Shown here: positions 32,246 through 41,769 of the stretch, in pieces
How positions within the stretch are numbered: position 1 is the first letter of the stretch
Layout: every line of letters begins with the position of its first letter
Notes under the pieces: model-generated
Told to the model about the DNA's origin: nothing
The model's input: only the letters and a program-made list of their open reading frames with translations
The model's database searches: none
Made by a program: the position numbers and the translations under genes
From: Promicromonospora umidemergens
GTDB lineage: Bacteria; Actinomycetota; Actinomycetes; Actinomycetales; Cellulomonadaceae
Direction: 5' to 3'
Assembly: GCF_024171995.1 (NCBI RefSeq)
Contig: NZ_JAMTCT010000004.1
Span: 1 to 64,000, forward strand
Length of the DNA: 64,000 bases

Positions 32246-33066
32246 TGGCGGTCATCGCGTTGTGCTCCGCGTCCGGGTCACCGGGAGTGACTACGACGGC
32301 GCTCGGGCTGGCCCTGGCTTGGCCTCGTCCGGTGCTGCTGGTCGAAGCGGACCCGGTGGGCGGTTCGGCAATCCTGGCCGGGTGGTTCCAGGGCGCCCGA
32401 GACCACGACGCGGGTCTGCTGGACGTCGCGTTCGCCGCCGAACCCGTCGACGAGGTGCTAGGCCGCGTCGCGCTCGAGATCAGCGACCCGGTCCGGTTCG
32501 TGCCCGGCGCCCGGTCACACCTGCAGGCCCAGGAGCTGCGTGGCCTGTGGCGACCGTTGGCCGACGCGCTGGCGGACCTGGACGCCGTGGGGCAGGACGT
32601 GATCGTGGACGCCGGGCGCCTCGGGATGGCCGAGTCCCCGCAGGTGCTCTTAGAGCGGGCGGACCTGACCCTGCTGGTGACCCGGACCGATCTTCCGGCG
32701 GTGGCCGCTACCCGGTCACATGCCGACCTGGTCGTGCGCACCCGCCTGTGGCGACGTCCCGGCCTCCTCGTGGTGGGACCGGGCCGCCCCTACTCCGCGG
32801 GCGGGGCTGCGAAGTATCTCGGGCTGCCGCTGGCCGGGTCGGTCCCGTTCGAGCCAAGGGACGCGGCCGTGTATCACCAGGGCGCCCCACCGCGGCCCCG
32901 GTTCCACAAGGGAGCCTTCGCCCGATCCCTGCACACCATCGCGCGGGACCTGCACGCCCAGGTCGCCACCGAGCCGGGTCCGGCAACCGGCCGTGGACAG
33001 GTCGCAGTCACCAGCCCGCGGTCGGTCTGGGCTGCTGCGGCTGATCAGCGCCAGGAACTGTCGTGA
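32245..33066 (+). CDS. CpaE/MinD-like P-loop protein
   Basis: This is a 273-residue protein starting at 32245 within the stop of the SAF-domain gene. It opens with a deviant Walker A, SASGSPGVTTTALGLALAW, then LLVEADPVGG (MinD signature) and VIVDAGRLGMAESP. The invariant GK of the classical P-loop is absent (GSPGVTT), which is also seen in some CpaE proteins, so ATP hydrolysis is uncertain. In Tad systems CpaE/TadZ localises the machine. A segregation ParA role is less likely given the neighbours. Confidence 0.75.
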   Translation: MAVIALCSASGSPGVTTTALGLALAWPRPVLLVEADPVGGSAILAGWFQGARDHDAGLLDVAFAAEPVDEVLGRVALEISDPVRFVPGARSHLQAQELRGLWRPLADALADLDAVGQDVIVDAGRLGMAESPQVLLERADLTLLVTRTDLPAVAATRSHADLVVRTRLWRRPGLLVVGPGRPYSAGGAAKYLGLPLAGSVPFEPRDAAVYHQGAPPRPRFHKGAFARSLHTIARDLHAQVATEPGPATGRGQVAVTSPRSVWAAAADQRQELS

Positions 33067-34655
33067 CCGCGGACCCTCGCACGCGCCCGGCACCGGAGAC
33101 TGACCCTGCCGCGCTGCCCTATTTCACCGCCCCGGTGCCGCACGACTTGCCGCCCAACCGGCGTCGCCCGACCAACCCCTGGGTCGGCGCCGGGCAGCCC
33201 GAGACCGACGACGCGACCCGCGCTGACGTCCATGGCACGTGGTCCGGACCAGTCGCCGGCCACCGGCCTGGCGCCGTCCGCGACGGCACGGCCAGGGGCG
33301 TGCTGGACCGGTCGGTGCCGGTGGACTGGTCGATGGTGGCGAAGCTGCGCAAGCTGGTCTCTGACGAGCAGGGCGAGCGGTTCGCCCCTGGCACCGACGA
33401 CCTGGTGCGGGAAGAGGCCGGCAAGGAGGCCATCAACCGGCTGGTGAAGCAGGCCTCTACTGACCGGCGTAACGACGGCAAGGCCGGGTTCACTACCGCG
33501 CAGCGTGAGGCGTTGAAGGAGGCGGTGTTCAACCGCTTGTTCCGGATGGGCCGGCTACAGCCGTTGCTGGACAACGACCAGGTCGAGAACATCGAGATCT
33601 ACGGCCACCGCAACGTCCAGCTGCAGCTCGCCGACGGCACCTGGCTGACCGGCGAACCGGTCGCCGACTCCGACGACGAGCTGATCCGACTCGTGCAGGA
33701 CATCGCCTCACGCACCACCTCTGGTTCCCGCCCGTTCTCCGAGCACAACCCGTACGTCGACATGCGCCTGCCCAACAGCGGTGCCCGCCTGGCTGCCAGC
33801 GCGTGGGTGACTGACCGGCCAGTGGTCGTGATCCGCCGCCACCGCCTAGTCCAGGTCACCCTGGACCACCTGGTGGAGCTGGGCATGCTGTCACCGGTAG
33901 CGGCCTCGTTCCTGGCCGCGGCGGTGAGGGCCCGCAAGTCGATCGTGGTCTCCGGAGCAGCCAGTGCGGGCAAGACGACCCTGACCCGGGCGTTGTGCGA
34001 CCAGATCCCTGCCGGTGAGCGGATCGCGACGTTCGAGACCGAGTACGAGCTCGGGCTGCAGGACCTGCGACCGAACGTGATCGCGTGGGAGGCCCGGCCG
34101 GGGTCCGGCGAGGTCGGGCTGGACGGGCGGCAGGCCGGGGAGTCGACGATCAGCGAGGCGCTGCGGCGCTCCTTCCGGTACAACCGGTCGCGGCTGATCG
34201 TCGGCGAGGTCCGCGGTAGCGAGGTCTGGCCCATGATCAAGGCGATGGAATCCGGCACCGGGTCCGTGTCCACGACCCACGCCACCAGTGCGAGCGCGGC
34301 GATACGGAAGCTGGTGACCTGCGCGATGGAGGGCGAGGAGCAGGTCACCCATGAGCTGGCGACCTCCAAGCTTGCCTACGCGATCGACCTGATCGTGCAC
34401 ATCGACCTGTCCTACGACCCCACCAGGGAGGCAGCCCGCCGCCAGGTCGCTGAAATCATCGCCGTGGCACCGGGTGAGCGAGAGACGGGATATGCGGCCA
34501 CGCCGATCTTCGCCCGCGGGCCCGACGGCGACGCGGTCCCGGCGTTCATGCCCGGCGAGTACCAGGAGCTGGAGGCCTACGGCTTCGACCGGCACGGCTT
34601 CACCCAGGAGTTGGCGGCGGGTCGTACCGGGACGAGTGCTGGGGTGCGGTCATGA
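33063..34655 (+). CDS. CpaF/TadA-family secretion ATPase
   Basis: This is a 530-residue protein from GTG 33063, overlapping the CpaE-like stop. The N-terminal domain includes VENIEIYGHRNVQLQLADGT; the ATPase domain has the Walker A VVSGAASAGKTTLTRALC (about residue 296), an Asp-box-like ERIATFETEYELGL, the Walker B RLIVGEVRGSEVWPMIKAME and a histidine box SVSTTHATSASAAIRKL. These identify the hexameric motor for Tad-type pilus assembly or secretion. All nucleotide-binding motifs look intact. Confidence 0.9.
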   Translation: MTADPRTRPAPETDPAALPYFTAPVPHDLPPNRRRPTNPWVGAGQPETDDATRADVHGTWSGPVAGHRPGAVRDGTARGVLDRSVPVDWSMVAKLRKLVSDEQGERFAPGTDDLVREEAGKEAINRLVKQASTDRRNDGKAGFTTAQREALKEAVFNRLFRMGRLQPLLDNDQVENIEIYGHRNVQLQLADGTWLTGEPVADSDDELIRLVQDIASRTTSGSRPFSEHNPYVDMRLPNSGARLAASAWVTDRPVVVIRRHRLVQVTLDHLVELGMLSPVAASFLAAAVRARKSIVVSGAASAGKTTLTRALCDQIPAGERIATFETEYELGLQDLRPNVIAWEARPGSGEVGLDGRQAGESTISEALRRSFRYNRSRLIVGEVRGSEVWPMIKAMESGTGSVSTTHATSASAAIRKLVTCAMEGEEQVTHELATSKLAYAIDLIVHIDLSYDPTREAARRQVAEIIAVAPGERETGYAATPIFARGPDGDAVPAFMPGEYQELEAYGFDRHGFTQELAAGRTGTSAGVRS

Positions 34656-35557
34656 TCATCGCCGCCGTCTCGGGCGCTCTGATCGCCGGCGGCCTGGTCG
34701 GCCTGGTCTACGCCCTGACCCCCGCACCTCAGAAGCTGCCCGACACCGCCCGGCCACCGCACGCCGACCTGGTCCGGCGAGGCCGGGCCGCATTCGCGCG
34801 GATGCCGCGCCGCACCCGGATCCTGCTGGCGGTCGGGATCGGGGCCGGGCTGATCGCCTGGCTGATCACCGGGTGGCCCCTGCTGATGATCGTGGGACCG
34901 GTCACCACGGTCGGCGTCCCGGCCATGCTGTCCAACAGACCCCAGACCGAGCGGATCGCTCGCCTGGGTGCGCTTCAGGACTGGACCCGGTCGCTGGCCG
35001 GCTCCTTGGCGACCGGCAAGGGCCTGGAGGACGCCCTGATCCTGAGCGCCTGGACCGCCCCGGGCCCGATCGCACCCCAGGTCAAGACGCTGGCCGCGCG
35101 CCTGGAGTCCCGCTGGGAACCCAGGGCGGCCCTGCTGACGTTCGCCGACGAACTGGCCGACCCCACCGCGGACATGGTGGCGCAGTCCCTGGCCACCGCG
35201 GTGGAGCTGCGCGGGCCGGTAGCGACCGTGCTGGACGATCTGGCCGACGACGTCGCCGACCAGGTCCGCGCTCGCCGCGAGGTCGAGGCCAATCGCGCGA
35301 CCTACCGCGCCACAGCGACCTGGCTGACCGTGATCAGCGTCGGAACCGTGGTCGTGATGCTCCTGAACGGGACCTACATCGAGCCCTACCGCACCCCCTT
35401 GGGCCAGCTGGTGTTCCTCACCCTGGCGAGCCTGTTCGCCCTGACCCTGTTCTGGTTCAACCGGATGTCCAACGGCACCGGCCCTACCCGCCTCTTCACA
35501 CCCAGCAGCCCCGCACTCTTCGGGGGCACGGCAGCCGGTCCGGGCGGCCCGTCATGA
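34652..35557 (+). CDS. TadB-like inner-membrane platform protein
   Basis: This is a 301-residue protein with helices at the N-terminus (IIAAVSGALIAGGLVGLVYA), around 55-90, and two near the C-terminus (TWLTVISVGTVVVMLLNGTY, LGQLVFLTLASLFALTLFWF). The cytosolic segment LGALQDWTRSLAGSLATGKG through ALTFADELADP-like residues matches the type II secretion system F fold. It forms the platform that the CpaF motor drives. It overlaps both neighbours by 4 bases. Confidence 0.85.
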   Translation: MIIAAVSGALIAGGLVGLVYALTPAPQKLPDTARPPHADLVRRGRAAFARMPRRTRILLAVGIGAGLIAWLITGWPLLMIVGPVTTVGVPAMLSNRPQTERIARLGALQDWTRSLAGSLATGKGLEDALILSAWTAPGPIAPQVKTLAARLESRWEPRAALLTFADELADPTADMVAQSLATAVELRGPVATVLDDLADDVADQVRARREVEANRATYRATATWLTVISVGTVVVMLLNGTYIEPYRTPLGQLVFLTLASLFALTLFWFNRMSNGTGPTRLFTPSSPALFGGTAAGPGGPS

Positions 35558-36459
35558 GCGCGATGGTCTGGGCCGGCGTGACCGGCGGATCGCTCGCCCT
35601 GGCCCTGGCCCTGCTGGCGATGTGGCTCTGGCCCCGGCAGGTCGACCTGGCCGACGCGCTGACCCGCCTGGCACCCGCCACTCACCCCTCGCGCACGCGC
35701 CCGGCCGATGTGCCCTCGTCGGGCAGCACCGACCGGCTGGGCCGCTGGGCCCGCAACGCCCTGCCCGCACAGCTGTGGCTGCGCACACCCACCCGGGACC
35801 TGGCCCTGCTGGGGATTCCGCCCACCCGGTTCTACGGCGAACAGCTCGTGTGCGCAGCGATGGGCGTGGTCACCGCACCCCTGCTGACAGCGGGCCTGGG
35901 TGTCCTGGGGATCCAGGTGCCGTTCATGGTCCCCGCCCTCGGCGCCGTGCTGCTGGCCGTAGCGATGTTCCACATTCCGCACTACACCGTGGCCGACAAG
36001 GCCACCAAGGCCCGCACCGAGTTCCGCCGCGCCCTGTCCCTGTACACCAGCCAGCTCGCCCAGCGCCGCAAGAGCGGCTCCGGTGTCCCTGATGCCATCG
36101 AGAACGCCGCCGAGGGCACCAGCTCCTGGGCCCTGAACCGGATCGCCGCGACCCTGGCCCAGTCCCGGCTGTCCGGGGTACGGCCCTGGGAGGTCCTCAA
36201 GGACCTGGCCGACCAGATCGGTGTCACCGAGCTGCACGACCTGGCCGAGACCCTCGAGCAGTCCGGCACAGAGAACACCGCCATCTACGACAACCTCCGC
36301 AAGAGCGCCAAGGCGCAACGCAACGCCTTGCGCAACCAGGACCTCGCCGCCGCCAACGCCATCGCCGTGCGCATGAGCGCGTCGGGCGCCGTCATGGCCC
36401 TAACTTTTATCGCCCTGCTCCTGGCGCCCTCGGTCATGCGGCTGCTGACACCCGTGTGA
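35554..36459 (+). CDS. TadC-like inner-membrane platform protein
   Basis: This is a 301-residue protein from ATG 35554, overlapping the TadB stop. Helices lie at 5-25, 95-140 and 275-298. The cytosolic domain reads FRRALSLYTSQLAQRRKSGS, GVPDAIENAAEGTSSWALNR and ELHDLAETLEQSGTENTAIY, the F-domain pattern. It pairs with TadB to form the heterodimeric platform. A 39-base gap follows before the TadE-like gene. Confidence 0.85.
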   Translation: MSAMVWAGVTGGSLALALALLAMWLWPRQVDLADALTRLAPATHPSRTRPADVPSSGSTDRLGRWARNALPAQLWLRTPTRDLALLGIPPTRFYGEQLVCAAMGVVTAPLLTAGLGVLGIQVPFMVPALGAVLLAVAMFHIPHYTVADKATKARTEFRRALSLYTSQLAQRRKSGSGVPDAIENAAEGTSSWALNRIAATLAQSRLSGVRPWEVLKDLADQIGVTELHDLAETLEQSGTENTAIYDNLRKSAKAQRNALRNQDLAAANAIAVRMSASGAVMALTFIALLLAPSVMRLLTPV

Positions 36460-36498
36460 CACCTCACCACCAGACTCCTGACCGAGAAAGGCCACTGC

Positions 36499-37044
36499 GT
36501 GCCCGCTGCGACCGCTACACCGCGTGCCCCGGACCAGTGCCGCGCCCTGGCCCGGCCCGCACGCGCCGCCGCCGCAGGCGACACCGCGAGCAGCCGTAGC
36601 GCGACGGCGGGACGCAACCGAGCAGAGCGGTGGCCGGCTGGGCGTCGAGCGGCCGGGCGCGGGCAGGACGGGCAGGCGACGATCCAGACCGCGATCCTGC
36701 TGCCGCTGGTGCTGCTGCTGATCATCGCCTGCATCCAGGCGACCTTGTGGTTCGCCGGGCGCCAGGTCGCGATCGCGGCCGCCAGCGAAGGAGCACGCGT
36801 CACCGCAGCCGAAGGCGGCACCACCCAGACCGGGCAGGCCGCCGCAGCCCAATTCGCCGGCACCACCGGGCGCGGCTTCCTGCTCGTCCCGCACGTGAGC
36901 GTCTCCCGGACCGAGACCACCGCCACAGTCACCGTGACCGGGACCACCCAGTCCTTGGTGGGCGGCGCCGGCCTGAGCATCGCCCAGACCGCGACCATGC
37001 CCGTCGAACGGCTGACGGCTCCCGTCGACACGGGAGCACCATGA
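36499..37044 (+). CDS. TadE-like pseudopilin
   Basis: This is a 181-residue protein from GTG 36499 with GAGAAAGG upstream. The first 55 residues are Arg/Ala-rich; then the TadE motif GQATIQTAILLPLVLLLIIA and CIQATLWFAGRQVAIAAASE forms a single helix followed by a helical stalk and a beta-rich domain with many Thr residues. TadE proteins are processed minor pilins. No prepilin peptidase was found in the window. The stop overlaps the next gene (ATGA). Confidence 0.8.
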   Translation: MPAATATPRAPDQCRALARPARAAAAGDTASSRSATAGRNRAERWPAGRRAAGRGQDGQATIQTAILLPLVLLLIIACIQATLWFAGRQVAIAAASEGARVTAAEGGTTQTGQAAAAQFAGTTGRGFLLVPHVSVSRTETTATVTVTGTTQSLVGGAGLSIAQTATMPVERLTAPVDTGAP

Positions 37045-37556
37045 CACGACCCACCACCCGAGCGACCCCGCTCACGAGCGCGCCACGTCGAGCGGGCTCG
37101 TTGCCTGCCCGATCTCGCCGTCCAGCCATCCGGCGGGTGCCGGATCAGCGGGAGGCAGGGATCGCGGCGATCGAGCTCGTCGTCACCATCCCGGTCATTG
37201 CACTGTTCGGCTGGGCAATCGTCGTGGGCGCCCTGTTCACACTGGCCCAGCTGTCCGTGCAGTCCGCTGCGGCCGACGCCGCACGGACCGCTTCTCTGGC
37301 CCGCACCGCCCCCGTAGCGCAGGCCGACGCGCATACCGCGGCGTCTATGACGCTCGCAAACCAGGACGTGAGCTGCGCGAGCACCGACGTCACCGTGGAC
37401 ACCGGCGGTCTCCAGGCCGCGCCCGGACAGGCGGCCACGGTCAGTGCCACCGTCACCTGCCACCTGGACCCCGCCCGGCTCGGCATACCCGCCGGACGCC
37501 CGATGACGATCCAGGCGTCCGTGTCGTCGCCCGTCGACACCTGGAGGTCCCGATGA
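37041..37556 (+). CDS. TadE/TadG-like minor pilin
   Basis: This is a 171-residue protein. After a basic N-terminus, AGIAAIELVVTIPVIALFGW and the following hydrophobic residues form the pilin-like helix with a Glu five residues into it (AAIE), then SVQSAAADAARTASLARTA. Two or three cysteines (DVSCAST, TVTCHL) could form a disulphide. It is coupled to both neighbours by ATGA overlaps. Confidence 0.8.
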   Translation: MTRPTTRATPLTSAPRRAGSLPARSRRPAIRRVPDQREAGIAAIELVVTIPVIALFGWAIVVGALFTLAQLSVQSAAADAARTASLARTAPVAQADAHTAASMTLANQDVSCASTDVTVDTGGLQAAPGQAATVSATVTCHLDPARLGIPAGRPMTIQASVSSPVDTWRSR

Positions 37557-38026
37557 CCCCGCGCACCCCCACGACCGAGACCCGGCCAGGAGGCGAGGCG
37601 GGGTCGATGTTGCCGTTCCTGGTCGTCCTGGTGGGCACGCTGCTGGTGTGCGCAGCGTTCGTCGTCGAGTTCGGCGGGACCCTGCACGCGCAGCAGCGAG
37701 CCAACGACCTGGCCGCCCAGGCCGCCCGCACCGGAGGACAGCAGATCTCCCTCAGCTCGACCGGTACGGCGTCCGGTTCCCAGACCCTGACCGTCGATCC
37801 CTATGCCGCGCGCGCCGCCGCCCAGGCCTACCTGACCACCGCCGGAGTCTCGGGAACCGTCACCGTGGCCGACGCCCAGATCAACGTGACCGTCACAGAC
37901 ACCTACCAGTCCCCGATCCTCGGATCGATCACCGGGCCGAGGCAGGTGTCCGGCGACGCCACCGCACGCCTGGTGCGCACCCTGGCCGGAACCGAGCACC
38001 CGAACCAGCAGGGAGCACGCCCATGA
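37553..38026 (+). CDS. TadG-like pilus assembly protein
   Basis: This is a 157-residue protein with GEAGSMLPFLVVLVGTLLVC and then EFGGTLHAQQRANDLAAQAA, the N-terminal helix and stalk of Flp/TadG-type proteins (often annotated as pilus assembly TadG). The extracellular part is beta-rich (SGTVTVADAQINVTVTDTYQ). Its stop overlaps the LysM-BTAD gene. Confidence 0.8.
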   Translation: MTPRTPTTETRPGGEAGSMLPFLVVLVGTLLVCAAFVVEFGGTLHAQQRANDLAAQAARTGGQQISLSSTGTASGSQTLTVDPYAARAAAQAYLTTAGVSGTVTVADAQINVTVTDTYQSPILGSITGPRQVSGDATARLVRTLAGTEHPNQQGARP

Positions 38027-41000
38027 CAACCCCGTCCACCAGTCCACCAGCCCGGCCGGGCACCGCGCACCCCGGTGTGCGGCCCACGGCCGGTGACCGG
38101 TTGCGCGGCCTGGCGGCCACGGTCGGGCTGCTGCTCCTCGTGGTCGGGATCCCGGTCGTCCTGGAAATGGCGCGCCATCGCCTGCTGCCGCCGGGCTTCG
38201 GGTGGGACGACCTGGGACTGGTGCTGACCAGCCCCACCAGCACGACCCTGACGCTGATCGTGGTCGGTGCCGTGACCTGGGCCGCGTGGGCCTACCTCGC
38301 CCTGACCGTCGTCCTCGAGCTCGTCGTTCTCACCGGTCACCTCCGTCCGGTGCGCCTGTCCGGGCTGCCGCGCGGTCTGGCGCGGCGCCTGGTGACCACG
38401 GCTTCGCTGCTGTTCGTCGTGTCCGTCCCGCCGGCCCTGGCGAACGTGCCCGCCGATGCGGCGACGTCGCACACCACGGCCACCGCACCGCACACCACGA
38501 CGCCGGCGAGCCCAGACCGGGCGAGCACGCCGCGATCCCCCGCGTACGCCGAGCACTCCTCGGACGAGGGCCCGTCGAAGCCCGGGCCTGCCCGGACGGT
38601 GTCGTACACAGTGGTCGAGGACGACAGTCTTTGGTCCATCGCCCAGGAGCACCTCGGGGACCCTCTACGGTTCACCGAGCTCCAGGACCTCAACGAGGCC
38701 GTCCTCGCCGGCAAACCGGGCTTCCTCCTGCCCGGAACCGTCCTGCAGCTGCCCGCAGCGGCCGAGACCACCGACGCTGATCGCGACGTGGAGCCCGCGA
38801 GCGAGACCGAGCCCGCGGCGCACCAGGGCCCCTCGCACGAGGACTCCGGATCGGCTACCTATGTGGTCCGCGGGGGCGACACCTTGTCGCAGGTCGCGCT
38901 CAACGAGCTCGGCAATGCTGACCGGTACACCGACATCGCGCGCGCCTCGAGCAACACCGTGCAGCCCGACGGGAACCGGCTGACGGACCCTGACCGCATC
39001 AAGCCCGGCTGGCGCCTCACCATCCCCGCCATCACCCCCGCCTCCCCCAAGACCGACACCGCCAAGGCGCGAGCAGACGCGGCGGCGGAGCCCGACACGC
39101 CAGGTGCTTCCGATACCGGCTACCCGGACGATGCCGCCCGCCCCGGCACACCCGGGACCAACGACGGTGAGGACGCTGGCTCCGACCAGGACGAGGACAA
39201 GCAACGGTCAGGCAGCGCCAACCCCGAGCGCTCCCCGGACGCCGGCGACCCGACTCCCGACAGGGCCGCCGCACACCAGGGTGTGCGCGACGGTGTGCGT
39301 ACCCCGAGCCCGACCGGGCCTGCACCGCACACCGAGCCGGCCACGCCGCACACCAACCCCTGGGCGCCCGAACCGACGGCCACATCCGATCCGAAGCGCA
39401 CACCGGAGCGCACCGAGGAGACGCAGGCTTCCGATCCCGCGCCGGTCGAGAACGGCCACACGGACGAGGCCGAGGTCGTGGGGCCGGCATGGCTGCTGCC
39501 GGGGCTGTCTGGGGCTGGGGCGATGCTCGCGGCCGGGCTCCTGGTCGCGGTACGTCGCCACCGCGCCGCCCAGTGGCGCTACCGGCGACCCGGCCACCGC
39601 ATCACGCCCGCACCCGCACGCACCGTGCCGATCGAACGGACGATCCAGATCACCGGGCAGGCCTGGGTCGGCGACATCGACGCACTGGACCGGCTCCTGC
39701 GCGCCCTGGCCGGACCGCGCCTGGACGACTCGCCGGTCACCAGGCCCGCTCTGGTCGCTGTGGAACTCACCGGCACGGACGCCGTCGCACACCTGGCCGA
39801 GCCGATGGACCTGCCGCTGCCCTGGGTCGGGTCCGGCACCCGATGGTCCGCGCCGCTGTCGGCGGCACCGGCCGACACCGACGACCTGCTGGCGCCCTAC
39901 CCGCTGCTGGTGACCGTCGGCATGGACCCCGCCGGTCACACCTGGCTGCTCGACCTCGAGCAAGCCCGGGCCGTGACCGTGACCGGCGACCCCGAATCCG
40001 TGGCCGCTTTCGGGAGGTACGTCACCGCCGAGCTCCTGCTGCACCCCTGGGCGGAGAACACCACCGTCCACGCACTGGCCACCGGCTGGCAGGTCACCGG
40101 ACTGTCCGCCCTGGGCCACCACCACGACAGGGCGGACGACTACGACACGCTCGCGTGCGTGAGCGAGGTCGACGACACCGTCACCGATGCCCGGCAGAAG
40201 GCCCAGGGCAAGGGCGCTCAGGACCGGGACTGGTCCCACGCCCTCATCGCCGCCCCGAACATCGGCCCGACCACCCGATCTGCACTAGGCGAACTCGTCA
40301 CTGAGCTGGTCGCTACAGCCGAGCGTGTCGGCGCCGTAGCCGTCGTCCTCGACCCCACCACCGATGCCCTGCCCGCGCAGGGCGAGCCGGCCGCACGGTC
40401 CGCCCGCGGCGGGCTGGTGCTCGATGTGACCGACGGGCGGCTGCGAGTGCCTGGGCTGGGCTGGGACCTGGCCGCGGTCGGACTCACCGACGAAGAGCTG
40501 GCCGCCTCGGTTGCCATCGTCGACGTGGCTCGCACCGCGACCGATCCTCCTTCCTCGCCCACCGCCAGCCCGATCGACCAGGCGGCATCCGCTCCCAGCC
40601 GCCCGGCATCGCCGATCCATGAAGAGCACGCCTCACCTGCTGCCGACCACACCGGTCCAGGGTCGGCCGAGCTCGTACCTGCGGAGCCGGCCCCGGGCGG
40701 GCCTGCTCCCGCCGATGCACGTCTGGGAGCGCAGCAGGCTGAGTCGCGTCCCGCTGACCCGCGGGAACCGGCCGGGCCGTGGTCGCTCCTGCCCGCACCG
40801 ACCACGGACTACGTCGAGGCTGCCGCCACCACAGCCCAGGACGTCGCGGCCTTGGCACCGGTGGCGACGCCGGAGGTGGCCGGAGCGCTGCACGACGCAG
40901 ACCCGGATCTGGACCAGGACGTCGCCGCGTGGTTCGACCCCGACCGGTACCGTCGCCCTCGACTGATGCTGCTGGGGCCGGTGACGGCGACCGCCTACGG

Positions 41001-41742
41001 CACGATCACCGAACAGGCGGCCCGGCTCAAAGCCCTCCACGTCGAGACGCTCGCCTACCTTGCCCTGCACCCGGTCGGTGTCACTGGTGCCCAGCTGGCC
41101 GAGGACTTCGCGATCAAGCCTGGCCGTGCCCGCTCACTGGTCACCGGGGTACGGGCCTGGCTCGGCACCGACCCGGTCACCGGCCGGCCCTGCGTCCCCG
41201 ATGCGAAGCAGACCGCCGCCTTCGCGACGTCGGGCACGCCTGCCTACCAGGTCGACGGGCTGCTGGTCGATGTCGACCTGTTCCAGCGCCTGCACACCCG
41301 GGCACGGGCCCGCGGCGCCGACGGCATCGATGACCTGATCACCGCGCTCAAACTCGTGCGCGGGCGGCCGTTCGACAAGACCCGTACCCGCGGGTGGACC
41401 TGGCTGTTCGAGGGTGAACGCCTGGACCACACCATGGCCGCCATGATCGGCGACGTCGCCCACCTTCTGTGCACCCGGGCGATGGCCGAGGACGACATCG
41501 ACCAGGCACGGTGGGCCGCACAGGTCGGCAGGCAGGCCAACCCCGACGACGAGACCGCACGCCTGGACGACATCACCATCCAATACATCACCGGGCACGC
41601 CGAACTCGCCCGCAAACGCCTGGCCGAGGAAATCTACGACCGCACCGACGACGAATGGCCGCCACCCGACCCACCCGAGCGGACCCGGGAGATCGCCGCC
41701 CGGCGCGGCATAGAGCCGCAACCAAAGCGACCACGGGGCTGA
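38023..41742 (+). CDS. Large membrane protein with two LysM repeats and a BTAD domain
   Basis: This is a 1239-residue protein from ATG 38023. Three N-terminal membrane helices (about 28-50, 78-105, 122-140) precede LysM repeat 1 (YTVVEDDSLWSIAQEHLGDP, about 195) and LysM 2 (YVVRGGDTLSQVALNELGNA, about 280), a Pro/Asp/Thr-rich linker, another helix (GLSGAGAMLAAGLLVAV, about 490), a long cytosolic part, and a C-terminal BTAD-like domain (TLAYLALHPVGVTGAQLAED, and TRGWTWLFEGERLDHTMAAM). LysM binds peptidoglycan; BTAD is the helical domain of SARP regulators. It ends the Tad-like operon and could couple wall sensing to assembly. No DNA-binding role is evident. Confidence 0.85.
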   Translation: MTTPSTSPPARPGTAHPGVRPTAGDRLRGLAATVGLLLLVVGIPVVLEMARHRLLPPGFGWDDLGLVLTSPTSTTLTLIVVGAVTWAAWAYLALTVVLELVVLTGHLRPVRLSGLPRGLARRLVTTASLLFVVSVPPALANVPADAATSHTTATAPHTTTPASPDRASTPRSPAYAEHSSDEGPSKPGPARTVSYTVVEDDSLWSIAQEHLGDPLRFTELQDLNEAVLAGKPGFLLPGTVLQLPAAAETTDADRDVEPASETEPAAHQGPSHEDSGSATYVVRGGDTLSQVALNELGNADRYTDIARASSNTVQPDGNRLTDPDRIKPGWRLTIPAITPASPKTDTAKARADAAAEPDTPGASDTGYPDDAARPGTPGTNDGEDAGSDQDEDKQRSGSANPERSPDAGDPTPDRAAAHQGVRDGVRTPSPTGPAPHTEPATPHTNPWAPEPTATSDPKRTPERTEETQASDPAPVENGHTDEAEVVGPAWLLPGLSGAGAMLAAGLLVAVRRHRAAQWRYRRPGHRITPAPARTVPIERTIQITGQAWVGDIDALDRLLRALAGPRLDDSPVTRPALVAVELTGTDAVAHLAEPMDLPLPWVGSGTRWSAPLSAAPADTDDLLAPYPLLVTVGMDPAGHTWLLDLEQARAVTVTGDPESVAAFGRYVTAELLLHPWAENTTVHALATGWQVTGLSALGHHHDRADDYDTLACVSEVDDTVTDARQKAQGKGAQDRDWSHALIAAPNIGPTTRSALGELVTELVATAERVGAVAVVLDPTTDALPAQGEPAARSARGGLVLDVTDGRLRVPGLGWDLAAVGLTDEELAASVAIVDVARTATDPPSSPTASPIDQAASAPSRPASPIHEEHASPAADHTGPGSAELVPAEPAPGGPAPADARLGAQQAESRPADPREPAGPWSLLPAPTTDYVEAAATTAQDVAALAPVATPEVAGALHDADPDLDQDVAAWFDPDRYRRPRLMLLGPVTATAYGTITEQAARLKALHVETLAYLALHPVGVTGAQLAEDFAIKPGRARSLVTGVRAWLGTDPVTGRPCVPDAKQTAAFATSGTPAYQVDGLLVDVDLFQRLHTRARARGADGIDDLITALKLVRGRPFDKTRTRGWTWLFEGERLDHTMAAMIGDVAHLLCTRAMAEDDIDQARWAAQVGRQANPDDETARLDDITIQYITGHAELARKRLAEEIYDRTDDEWPPPDPPERTREIAARRGIEPQPKRPRG

Positions 41743-41769
41743 TTTCGCGCATGCCACGGCCTGCCACCA

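Noticed and set aside
34474-35553. Upstream extension of the TadC reading frame across the CpaF end and TadB
   Set aside because: The extension overlaps the well-supported TadB gene and is Arg/Pro/Gly-rich; TadC starts at 35554 with an overlapping ATG.
38456-39400. Additional GCACACC/GGTGTGCG occurrences inside the LysM-BTAD gene
   Set aside because: They fall in Thr/Pro/His-coding low-complexity sequence and lack the GAGTTGGTGTGCG plus palindrome layout, so they were not counted as control elements.
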